A DNA stretch of 64,000 bases. Source: Algibacter pacificus (GTDB lineage Bacteria > Bacteroidota > Bacteroidia > Flavobacteriales > Flavobacteriaceae). The translations under genes and the position numbers were made by a program. A model generated the notes under the pieces. It saw only the letters and a program-made list of their open reading frames with translations. It was not told the DNA's origin and ran no database searches. The stretch spans positions 1 through 64,000 of the forward strand of contig NZ_VOGY01000004.1 in NCBI RefSeq assembly GCF_008033385.1, given 5' to 3'. Shown here piece after piece: positions 18,776 through 26,327 of the stretch (the stretch's first letter is position 1; each line of letters opens with the position of its first letter).

Positions 18776-20104
18776 TTATTTTTTGGTCCAACTTTTTATT
18801 TTATGTCCCCGAACCGCATAAAAAAGAATAAAAGCATAACAAGGAATTAAAATCCAGTAGCTACTTGTTGCGGCAGAAGCTGTCGCATCGGCTTTTGATA
18901 AACCATCAGCTATTAATTGTAATTTATTAGCATCTACCATCCTACCATATAAAGGTGGAATAATAGCTCCCCCTGAAATGGCCATAATTAATAATGCCGA
19001 TGCTGTTTTGGTAAACTTCCCTAAACCATCTAAGGTTAACGGCCATATTGCAGGCCAAACTAATGCGTTTGAAATACCTAGAGCTGCTACAAATAAAACA
19101 GATGTAAAACCGGTGGTATTTAATATGCAAAAACTAAAGATGATACCTAAAATAGCACTTGTTATTAAAGCTTTTGTTTGGCTTACATATTTTGGAATTA
19201 AAATAACACCTAAAGCGTATGTAGCAACCATAGCCATTAGCGTATAAGTTGTAAAATATTTAGCTTCTTCACCTGTAAAACCAAGAGAAATACCGTAAGA
19301 AATAATAGTATCTCCAGCAATAACCTCGGCACCTACGTAAACAAATAAAGCTATTACTCCCAACCATAAATGTGGAAATTGAAAGATGCTTGTTTTTGTG
19401 CTTTTACCTGAAGTTTCTTCTACAGACTCTACTGGCTCAACATGTGGTAATGGTGCTTTTCTTATTAAAACTCCTAGTACAAAAAGCACAATAGCCATGA
19501 CTAAATAAGGCATAAAAACACTATCGGCCATGGTATCTAAAAGCTGTCCTTTTTCTTCAACAGATGCTGTTCCTAATTGTTCTTTAACCTCATCTATACC
19601 CGATAACAAAAGTGCTCCAAAAATTAACGCCCCTAATGCTCCGGCTGTTTTATTGGCAATCCCCATAATAGCGATACGTTTGGCACCACTTTCTATAGGA
19701 CCTAAAATGGTAATATATGGATTGGATGCCGTTTGTAACAACGTCATACCAACACCTTGAATAAATATCCCGGATAAAAACACCCAATAGGTTCTTGCTT
19801 CGGCAGCAGGAATAAAAACTAAGGCTCCACCCCCCATAATGATTAAACCTAAAGACATCCCTTTTCTATATCCTATTTTATTTAGAATATAAGAGGCCGG
19901 AAGCGCCATAACAACAAATGAAATATAAGAGGCCGACGCTACTAAATAAGATTGTGCATCGGTAAGTTCGTTTATGGTTTTCATAAACGGAATTAAGGCC
20001 CCATTTATCCAGGTAACAAATCCGAAAATAAAGAAGAGTCCTGCAATAATAATTATAGGTACTAACGTACTGTTTTTACCTGTTGTGTTTTGTGTTTTTG
20101 TCAT
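18776..20104 (-). CDS. nagP: Sugar MFS permease, FucP/NagP type
   Basis: 442 residues with about twelve hydrophobic segments. The N-terminal TM signature GLFFIFGFVTWINGALIPFMK is characteristic of the FucP/glucose-galactose proton symporter family, and LQTASNPYITILGP is a second family signature. Placement just upstream of the nagB fusion points to N-acetylglucosamine or a related amino sugar as substrate, which is inference from context. It likely starts from a promoter near 20,376-20,383, giving a leader of roughly 265 bases. Confidence 0.85.
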   Translation of the reverse strand: MTKTQNTTGKNSTLVPIIIIAGLFFIFGFVTWINGALIPFMKTINELTDAQSYLVASASYISFVVMALPASYILNKIGYRKGMSLGLIIMGGGALVFIPAAEARTYWVFLSGIFIQGVGMTLLQTASNPYITILGPIESGAKRIAIMGIANKTAGALGALIFGALLLSGIDEVKEQLGTASVEEKGQLLDTMADSVFMPYLVMAIVLFVLGVLIRKAPLPHVEPVESVEETSGKSTKTSIFQFPHLWLGVIALFVYVGAEVIAGDTIISYGISLGFTGEEAKYFTTYTLMAMVATYALGVILIPKYVSQTKALITSAILGIIFSFCILNTTGFTSVLFVAALGISNALVWPAIWPLTLDGLGKFTKTASALLIMAISGGAIIPPLYGRMVDANKLQLIADGLSKADATASAATSSYWILIPCYAFILFYAVRGHKIKSWTKK

Positions 20105-20192
20105 AGTATTATTGGTTAGGATTATAGTTGCTGAATTTTATCGTATTGTTTAGTTAAACTCTCTATTAATTTGAATTGATTTTTTGCTCGAT

Positions 20193-20279
20193 CTAAATTA
20201 TACACAAGATAATTGGTTTAATCTGCCATAACAACTTCCCTTTCGGACTACCAACATTCTCAAGTGCAGGTTTACCCAT
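20193..20279 (-). CDS. Possible 28-residue leader peptide upstream of nagP
   Basis: An ATG-to-TAG frame, MGKPALENVGSPKGKLLWQI then KPIILCII, stands in the nagP leader 88 bases before the permease start. It has a higher GC share than its surroundings and contains a CC-GAAA-GG hairpin in the minus-strand RNA. It could be a small protein, a leader peptide, a gene remnant or merely a structured RNA. Nothing proves translation. Confidence 0.25.
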   Translation of the reverse strand: MGKPALENVGSPKGKLLWQIKPIILCII

Positions 20280-20375
20280 ACTTAACTATTATTTTATTTA
20301 ATAATTCTATACTTTAAGTAACTCATAACATACTGTTAGCAAATACAATTCATTATAAAACTGGCATATTTTTTT

Positions 20376-20383
20376 CAAATATA
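20376..20383 (-). promoter_or_regulatory. Candidate -7 element of nagP
   Basis: CAAATATA on the plus strand reads TATATTTG on the minus strand, matching the Bacteroidota TAnnTTTG motif. The LacI-type operators lie 17 bases upstream of it, over the -33 region. Confidence 0.4.
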
Positions 20384-20399
20384 TGTATTTTTTAAACAA

Positions 20400-20440
20400 T
20401 TTGTGCTCGAACACAAAAATGTTTTGTGTTCGAGCACAAA
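20400..20440. promoter_or_regulatory. Twin LacI-type operators forming a perfect inverted repeat
   Basis: Two 19-bp arms (20,400-20,418 and 20,422-20,440) are exact reverse complements around ATG. Each arm contains a 16-bp near-palindrome, TTGTGCTCGAACACAA or TTGTGTTCGAGCACAA, with the central CG usual for LacI-family sites. Their centres are 23 bp apart. They lie between the divergent promoters of nagP and the LacI-type gene, so both are probably repressed by the neighbouring regulator. Confidence 0.82.
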
Positions 20441-20461
20441 ACTTCAATTAAAATCTTTTAA

Positions 20462-20469
20462 TATATTTG
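20462..20469 (+). promoter_or_regulatory. Candidate -7 element of the LacI-type gene
   Basis: TATATTTG matches TAnnTTTG and lies 5 bases before the ATG at 20,475, which would give a leaderless or nearly leaderless transcript. Confidence 0.45.
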
Positions 20470-20474
20470 CTGTA

Positions 20475-21518
20475 ATGATTAAAAAATATACCATTCGAGA
20501 TATTGCAGAAATGGCCGGTGTTTCTAAAGGAACTGTTGACCGAGTTATCCATAAAAGAGGGAAAGTTTCTGAAACAGCTGCAAAGAAAGTAACAACCATT
20601 CTTAAGGAAATTGACTTTAAGCCCAACCTTATTGCTAGAAATTTAAAGACAAATAAAACCTATCATATTTGTGTTTTATTACCAGATCCTATTAAAGACC
20701 CGTATTGGATTCCTTGTGTAAAGGGTGTTAATGAGGTTGTTTTGGAATTATCGCACTTTGGAATTAAAATTGAAACCTCGTTTTTTGATCCTACAAAGTC
20801 GAAATCTTTTACAGCTGCCAATTTAGTTATTCAAAACAATGCACCAGACGCGGTATTACTAGCTCCTTTATTTTTTAAAGAGGCACGAATTGTTATGCAG
20901 GATTACGAGAATTTAGGCATCATTGTTTCAACTTTTAATAACGATATAGAGTCTAAAGCTGTAAAAAGTTTTATCGGGCAAGATTTATTTCAAAGTGGTC
21001 GTGTTGCTGCAAAATTATTACATAGTGTTAGCAAAACAGGAGATCTTGCTATTGTACATATTAATGAACAGTATGAAAATGCCGTATTTATGCAAGAAAA
21101 AGAAAGGGGCTTTAAAAGCTTTTTTAATGAGTTAGTTTCTTTTAATTATAGCGTGCTGCAATGCAAATTAAACCAAGAAGATTTTGAATTGGTTTTGACT
21201 GCCTTTTTAAAAGATCACCCTAATTTAACCAGTATTTTTGTAACCACTTCCAAAACGTACTTAGTTGCAGATTTTCTTGAAAAAAACAACCATAAAACCA
21301 TCAGTTTAGTGGGGTATGATTTATTAAATGAAAATGTAACACACTTAAAAACCGGATCCATAGATTTTTTAATTCATCAAAACCCAAAAGAACAAACCTA
21401 TATAGGCCTAAAATTTTTAGCAGAACATTTACTTTTTGAAAAAGAAATACCTAAAGAATTACTACTCCCTATAGACATTGTTAATTCTGAAAACGCAACA
21501 CCTTTTATGAGGAGGTAA
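20475..21518 (+). CDS. LacI-family transcriptional regulator
   Basis: 347 residues starting MIKKYTIRDIAEMAG (ATG at 20,475). The N-terminal LacI helix-turn-helix and hinge are plain (IRDIAEMAGVSKGTVDRVIH, then FKPNLIARNLKT), and the rest is a periplasmic-binding-protein-like sugar-sensing domain (YHICVLLPDPIKDPYW to SLVGYDLLNENV). Divergent from nagP/nagB with twin operators in between, so it is probably the GlcNAc-responsive regulator of that operon and of itself. I did not use the longer frame from 20,403 because it begins inside the operators. Confidence 0.9.
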   Translation: MIKKYTIRDIAEMAGVSKGTVDRVIHKRGKVSETAAKKVTTILKEIDFKPNLIARNLKTNKTYHICVLLPDPIKDPYWIPCVKGVNEVVLELSHFGIKIETSFFDPTKSKSFTAANLVIQNNAPDAVLLAPLFFKEARIVMQDYENLGIIVSTFNNDIESKAVKSFIGQDLFQSGRVAAKLLHSVSKTGDLAIVHINEQYENAVFMQEKERGFKSFFNELVSFNYSVLQCKLNQEDFELVLTAFLKDHPNLTSIFVTTSKTYLVADFLEKNNHKTISLVGYDLLNENVTHLKTGSIDFLIHQNPKEQTYIGLKFLAEHLLFEKEIPKELLLPIDIVNSENATPFMRR

Positions 21519-21535
21519 TTAATTACTGTACTAAA

Positions 21536-21889
21536 TTATTTAAATCTTTTAATTCTTAAAGCTAACTCTTTAGGATCAAATGGTTTAGTAAGAAAATCAT
21601 CAACTCCAAGTGAAAACGCCTCAAGCACTACATCTTCTTGTCCTAAGGAAGTTAATACAATAATTTTTATCTGGTCTTGATAGTTTTCTTTTATCCAAGT
21701 TACCAATTCTAAACCACTTACAAAAGGCATCATAACATCGGTTATCACCAAATCTGGCGTGTCTAACTTAATTTTTTCAAGAGCATCGCCTCCATCTGTA
21801 GCTAGAGTTATAACATTATCGGCGTTTTGCAAATTATACTCAAGCACCTGCCTTAGTACAAGATCATCCTCTACAATTAATATTTTCAT
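21536..21889 (-). CDS. Single-domain response regulator receiver
   Basis: 117 residues, receiver domain only, with no output domain. Acidic pocket EDD near the N terminus (MKILIVEDD), phosphoacceptor aspartate in LVITDVMMP, the switch Thr in IIVLTSLG, and the Lys in DFLTKPFDP are all present, so it can take phosphate. ATG at 21,887-21,889. It lies divergent from the polysaccharide operon beginning at 22,131, whose first gene is a kinase-like protein without a phosphoacceptor His, so its kinase must be elsewhere or it interacts without phosphotransfer. Confidence 0.88.
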   Translation of the reverse strand: MKILIVEDDLVLRQVLEYNLQNADNVITLATDGGDALEKIKLDTPDLVITDVMMPFVSGLELVTWIKENYQDQIKIIVLTSLGQEDVVLEAFSLGVDDFLTKPFDPKELALRIKRFK

Positions 21890-22130
21890 AACATACAATT
21901 CATTTATTAGCTAAAATAAATAACAAAACCATACAACCCAGTGAAAAACCCAATTATTTACTAATCAACCAAATAACTTATTTTTTTTTATTGATTACCC
22001 AACAGACCATCTTGTAAATTATTAAAATAACAATTTTATCCAAAAAAACACATTTAATCTATTAAATAATACAAATAATCGATACTTTTAAACTTAAAAT
22101 ATTTTTTATGACATCTCCATAACTAACATA

Positions 22131-23447
22131 TTGCCAATTTTGAGAAAAAAGCTACAAAACAAAAAAGAGTTACAAAAAGAATTTTGGAAGGTTGGTAACA
22201 CCCTATTTTGGAGTTTAAACGTGGTCATTTTGTTCTCAGTTATTTTAGATGTTATTTTACTAAGCAAGGACTGGTTAGATTTTGTACTACTAAAACTAGT
22301 TTTACTCCTGCTCTTTTATGTAACTTACAACGTCTTTAAAAAAAAATACGCAACACCTAATATTCTAATACACTTAATACTATTTAGTTTTAATTTTTTA
22401 GCCCTAATTTCTATTTCACATTCTGGAATAACCAACCGGATTATCTATACGTCCCTACTTATTGCTTTGTTTGTAGCGTTCAACACTATGGTTATTTGGT
22501 CTATTTTAAATAGCGTAATTCAATATGGATTAGTTATTTTAACCTTTACGACTTTGGTTTTTATAGGTATCATTAACGATCCTTTTCTAATTTTAAAAGA
22601 AGGCGGTTACCTGTTTTTAATATTAGGGTTAATTAGTTTATTTTTCCCTAAAATTCGAAAAAAAGTACTTATAGAAAAAATTGAATCCAACCTGGCTACT
22701 CATACAAAGGTTAAATACCTAGAGGATAAACTTTATAAAACCCAAAACCAATACAATAGTTTGCAAAAAAAAGTTGAAAAAAAAGAAAATGAATCTAAAT
22801 TTCTTTTTCAACAACTTAGCAATGATTTAAATAACCTTAATAACGCTATTAACAATATTGATACCCAAGGTTCAGAAGAAAAAAAGAAAGATTTAGTGGC
22901 TTTAATTCAAAATTTAAGAAACCAAAGTTCTATTTATTTTAAACCAACTAATCTAAACACCGAAAACGCAAGTTATTTATCAGATTATGTAGATATTAAA
23001 CAAGTGTATTTGGAGGTTTTTAGTGCTTTCTCCAATAAAATTAAAGAGAAAAACATCACTGGCATAGATCGATTAATTGCTACCAACACCTTAATTGCTG
23101 GTAATGAACGAATATTTAAAACAATTATATACAATATATTAAATTTTATGGTTGTTTTTTCTAATGAAGATGAAAAAATTGAAGTGACCTTAGATAACAT
23201 AAAAGAAGATGTGGTGTTTAGTGTAGCCAACAAAACTCAAGGCATAAAAACCGAAGAAATAGAATCTTATTTCCGAGATATTGAGTTTGTTAATTACGAT
23301 TATAAAAAACACAGTGATAGTTTAAAAATTGGCTTAAGAATTTCCAAACAATTAACAGAAAAAATGAATGGCTATTTTAGTTATGTATCCTCGGAAAAAA
23401 TGGGATTCGAGCTAAAAATAGAGTTCAAAACATATAAACAAAACTAA
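22131..23447 (+). CDS. Polytopic membrane sensor with degenerate histidine kinase domain (His to Asn)
   Basis: 438 residues. Five or six membrane helices cover about residues 24-172, then a coiled coil (185-220). The stretch SKFLFQQLSNDLNNLNNAI aligns with the usual phosphoacceptor helix SEFLANMSHELRTPLNAI, but the histidine is asparagine (N231, codon 22,821-22,823). The ATPase half keeps an N in YNILNF and a G2-like GLRISKQL, while the G1 Asp-Gly motif is lost (VANKTQGI). It is thus probably a pseudo-kinase that senses or scaffolds. First gene of the polysaccharide operon, three bases before the next gene. Start is TTG; no ATG is near. Confidence 0.75.
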   Translation: MPILRKKLQNKKELQKEFWKVGNTLFWSLNVVILFSVILDVILLSKDWLDFVLLKLVLLLLFYVTYNVFKKKYATPNILIHLILFSFNFLALISISHSGITNRIIYTSLLIALFVAFNTMVIWSILNSVIQYGLVILTFTTLVFIGIINDPFLILKEGGYLFLILGLISLFFPKIRKKVLIEKIESNLATHTKVKYLEDKLYKTQNQYNSLQKKVEKKENESKFLFQQLSNDLNNLNNAINNIDTQGSEEKKKDLVALIQNLRNQSSIYFKPTNLNTENASYLSDYVDIKQVYLEVFSAFSNKIKEKNITGIDRLIATNTLIAGNERIFKTIIYNILNFMVVFSNEDEKIEVTLDNIKEDVVFSVANKTQGIKTEEIESYFRDIEFVNYDYKKHSDSLKIGLRISKQLTEKMNGYFSYVSSEKMGFELKIEFKTYKQN

Positions 23448-23450
23448 GAA

Positions 23451-25505
23451 ATGATGAAAACATTTTATTTTATTGTATTAACCATTTTGTTAGGATGTCC
23501 AACTAAGGGTTTTAGCCAAATCATTGCCCCCTTTAGCACCTACGATTACGGCGATGAAATTACCATTAACGGCGCTAAAGGCATGCAAGATATTTACATT
23601 CCTGTTGACGAGGATATTGATATTTTAAACAGCTTCATCAATTTAGAGGTCATGTGCTCTAGTGTTATCGATTTTAACAAAAGTCACCTCTCTATATTAT
23701 TGGCAGATACTCCAATAGAAACCCGCTTTCTTAAAAACCAAAACCAGTTAATTAACTTTAAAATTCCTTTAAAAGAAAAGTATATTGTTTCTGGTTTTAT
23801 AAAACTTACTGTAAAAACTAATTTAAGAATTGGTAATGATATTTGTGAAATATATTCTGAAGGTGGCTTTTGGGTAAAATTAACCGAAAACTCTTTTTTC
23901 TCTTACAACATTCTACCCACAAAGAAAACGCTAATAAAAAAAACCATTAGTTTTACAATTCCAGATATTAAACACATTGTGCTATCTAAAAAGAATGATC
24001 TTGAAGACATAGAATATGCGTCATACATTAAGTTTTATTTAAAGCGTGTTTACGGTTTAGACACTAAAATTAAAAGTACTACAGATTTTGATAATGCTGT
24101 TTTAGACCGAGCTATTATATTAATGCCTTTTGATAAATTAAGCAAAAAAATTACCGACAAACTTCCGGCTATAAAAAACAAAGATGTCGGATTGGTAAGT
24201 GTGTACCGCGATCAATATCAAGACTCAACCCTTGTCGATATTCAAACCGGACAAAATATTGTAGTTACAGGAAAAACAAAATTAGGATTTAGTAAAGCGG
24301 CGCATTTTTTATTACAAAAACAGTTGCTTAACTCTTCGTTTGTTGATTATGTGTTTGTTAACGAGCAATCTAAATTATTAGATATTCCTAAAAGAAAAGA
24401 TTACGAGCCCATTTATTTTAAAGAATTAGGAGCACAAAACCGCGTTTTACAAGGCGTGGGCTATTTGCAGTCCAATATTGCTATGCCAAGGTCTAATTTT
24501 GGATCTAACGTAAAAAAAATAGAGGTTAAAATAAATGGTAAATACAGACCCTTAGCTGAAGGCGAGCAGGGCTATTTCAACTTATACTTTAATGATAATT
24601 TTTTAAGTTCTTATAAACTAAATACTACTGGTGAATTAAACTTTGATTTTGATTTTGATGACATTGTTATGCAACAAGATAACAACTTTAAATACGAGTT
24701 CTATTTTGTTCCTAAAGGTGGTTTATGTAATACTGCTGCTGCTAATTTTTATGGACAAATAGATATTGTAAACTCCTATTTTAAACCTGTAGGCTATGAA
24801 ACGTCTTCTTCCCTATCATTTTTTAGATTTCCAGAAAACTTTCAATCTAAACCTATAACGATTTATACAGATTTAGAAGCGGAGCATAAATTAATAAGCA
24901 GCATCTCTGAATTAATAGATATTATTAACCCAGGTGAAACCGGACTATCTGGGTTTATATATCCACCAATTAAAAACGCGAAATTAACAGATATTCAAAC
25001 CGATTTAGTAAGCTCTAAAATTATTATTAGCACCAATAGCGACAAATTTTCAGATTTCTTTGGTGAATCACCTTTTATAAAATTTAAAAACAATGAAGTC
25101 GCATATAAATCTGAAGAAATTAACCCGTTCTTTAATGTAGAATATGAAAAAAACTTAGGCTTCAACCAGCTTTTTTATCATAAGGATACACCAATTATGC
25201 TGGTTAACATTCCTAAAGATTATAATGAAAGCACCTTGCTATCATTAATTTCAAACATTAGAGAGCAAACCATATCCGATACAGGAAACGTAATTGTTTC
25301 TAACAACGACAATGCTAACTTTTTTGATTTAAGATTATTAAATGACGACCATGATAAAAACCAATTAAGCTATTTGCTCGATGATTTTTGGGTAAAATAC
25401 AGATTATTTATTGTATGCGTATTGTTAATATTAGGCATACTAATATTGGTGTTTATTTTTCAAAAATCTAAAGAATCTAAAGAAAAAATTGAAAATGCAA
25501 AATAA
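23451..25505 (+). CDS. BcsB-like cellulose synthase regulatory subunit
   Basis: 684 residues. An N-terminal signal peptide (MMKTFYFIVLTILLG to GFSQ) is followed by a long periplasmic beta-rich region and a single C-terminal membrane helix (about 652-674, LFIVCVLLILGILILVFIF). This layout, size and the alternation of jelly-roll-like and flavodoxin-like segments fit BcsB, which guides the nascent glucan through the periplasm. The assignment rests mainly on layout, local motifs and the adjacent processive synthase gene; divergence is high. It overlaps the next gene by 11 bases. Confidence 0.72.
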   Translation: MMKTFYFIVLTILLGCPTKGFSQIIAPFSTYDYGDEITINGAKGMQDIYIPVDEDIDILNSFINLEVMCSSVIDFNKSHLSILLADTPIETRFLKNQNQLINFKIPLKEKYIVSGFIKLTVKTNLRIGNDICEIYSEGGFWVKLTENSFFSYNILPTKKTLIKKTISFTIPDIKHIVLSKKNDLEDIEYASYIKFYLKRVYGLDTKIKSTTDFDNAVLDRAIILMPFDKLSKKITDKLPAIKNKDVGLVSVYRDQYQDSTLVDIQTGQNIVVTGKTKLGFSKAAHFLLQKQLLNSSFVDYVFVNEQSKLLDIPKRKDYEPIYFKELGAQNRVLQGVGYLQSNIAMPRSNFGSNVKKIEVKINGKYRPLAEGEQGYFNLYFNDNFLSSYKLNTTGELNFDFDFDDIVMQQDNNFKYEFYFVPKGGLCNTAAANFYGQIDIVNSYFKPVGYETSSSLSFFRFPENFQSKPITIYTDLEAEHKLISSISELIDIINPGETGLSGFIYPPIKNAKLTDIQTDLVSSKIIISTNSDKFSDFFGESPFIKFKNNEVAYKSEEINPFFNVEYEKNLGFNQLFYHKDTPIMLVNIPKDYNESTLLSLISNIREQTISDTGNVIVSNNDNANFFDLRLLNDDHDKNQLSYLLDDFWVKYRLFIVCVLLILGILILVFIFQKSKESKEKIENAK

Positions 25506-26322
25506 GATTATTCTTCTTTTTTTATATCTTAATGTATGCGTATGTTATGCTCAAAATCCTTGGTTACAAGGGCAAGGAGATGTATTACTATCGCCGTCTA
25601 TAACACATTATTATACAGATACTACTCGAGATGAGTCTGGAGAAAAATCAGATTTTAGCAACAATGGTTATTATAAAAACAATGTTTACAAACTCTATTT
25701 TGCAACTGCTATAATAGGAAACAAACTCAGCTTAATAGTAAACATTCCATACGTAGAAAGCACCTATGGCGCCGACAATACACTTAATGAAAACAATCAA
25801 TTAGGCGATGTAGAATTAGGCGTAAAAATGCATTTAAAAAAAATAGGTGAATTTCATTATTTAATGGGAACAGTAAACACCATAATCCCCATGTATAACA
25901 ATGATAATGGGCCATTTGTTGGTTTTGATAAATTTGGAACCGAATTAAAAATTAACCTTTCTGGAAATTCTAAATGGATGGGTGTGAATGATAATTATCA
26001 TCAGTTAGAACTTGGAGTTAAAAAGTTTTTTTCTGGAGGCCCTTATCAATTTAAACTCTATGGCTCACAAGCCTATAGAATTACCCATAAGTTTCTTGTT
26101 ATGGGCGATATGGAAGTGCTTCTTTCTAGAGGTGACGATTTTTCGGTTTCTCAAGAAAACATTCAAATAACTCCCGATTTTGATATCTTAAAAACAACTC
26201 TAAATTTAGGATACGAGTTTTCTCCAAAATTTGCTTTATACGCTGGAGGATTTAAAGATTTATGGAATAGAAATGTTTCTATTGGTAAAGGATGGCAAAT
26301 TTTTAGCGTAATTAAACTATAA
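25495..26322 (+). CDS. Outer-membrane beta-barrel protein of the polysaccharide cluster
   Basis: 275 residues from ATG 25,495. Signal peptide MQNKIILLFLYLNVCVCYAQ, then amphipathic strands throughout (LSLIVNIPYVEST, LGDVELGVKMHL, YQFKLYGSQAYR, TTLNLGYEFSPKFALYAGGF) and a C-terminal IFSVIKL. Likely a 10-12-stranded barrel that could serve as the export pore or an accessory, taking the place of BcsC; it has no TPR domain. The start codon lies within the end of the BcsB-like gene, so the two are translationally coupled. The family is not one I can name with certainty. Confidence 0.65.
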   Translation: MQNKIILLFLYLNVCVCYAQNPWLQGQGDVLLSPSITHYYTDTTRDESGEKSDFSNNGYYKNNVYKLYFATAIIGNKLSLIVNIPYVESTYGADNTLNENNQLGDVELGVKMHLKKIGEFHYLMGTVNTIIPMYNNDNGPFVGFDKFGTELKINLSGNSKWMGVNDNYHQLELGVKKFFSGGPYQFKLYGSQAYRITHKFLVMGDMEVLLSRGDDFSVSQENIQITPDFDILKTTLNLGYEFSPKFALYAGGFKDLWNRNVSIGKGWQIFSVIKL

Positions 26323-26327
26323 ATGTT

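Larger units (their letters stand above)
20105..20474. other. 370-bp divergent control region of nagP and the LacI-type gene
   Basis: Holds twin operators (20,400-20,440), TAnnTTTG-like -7 motifs on both strands (TATATTTG on minus at 20,376-20,383 and on plus at 20,462-20,469), and a possible 28-codon frame in the nagP leader (20,193-20,279). Confidence 0.65.
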
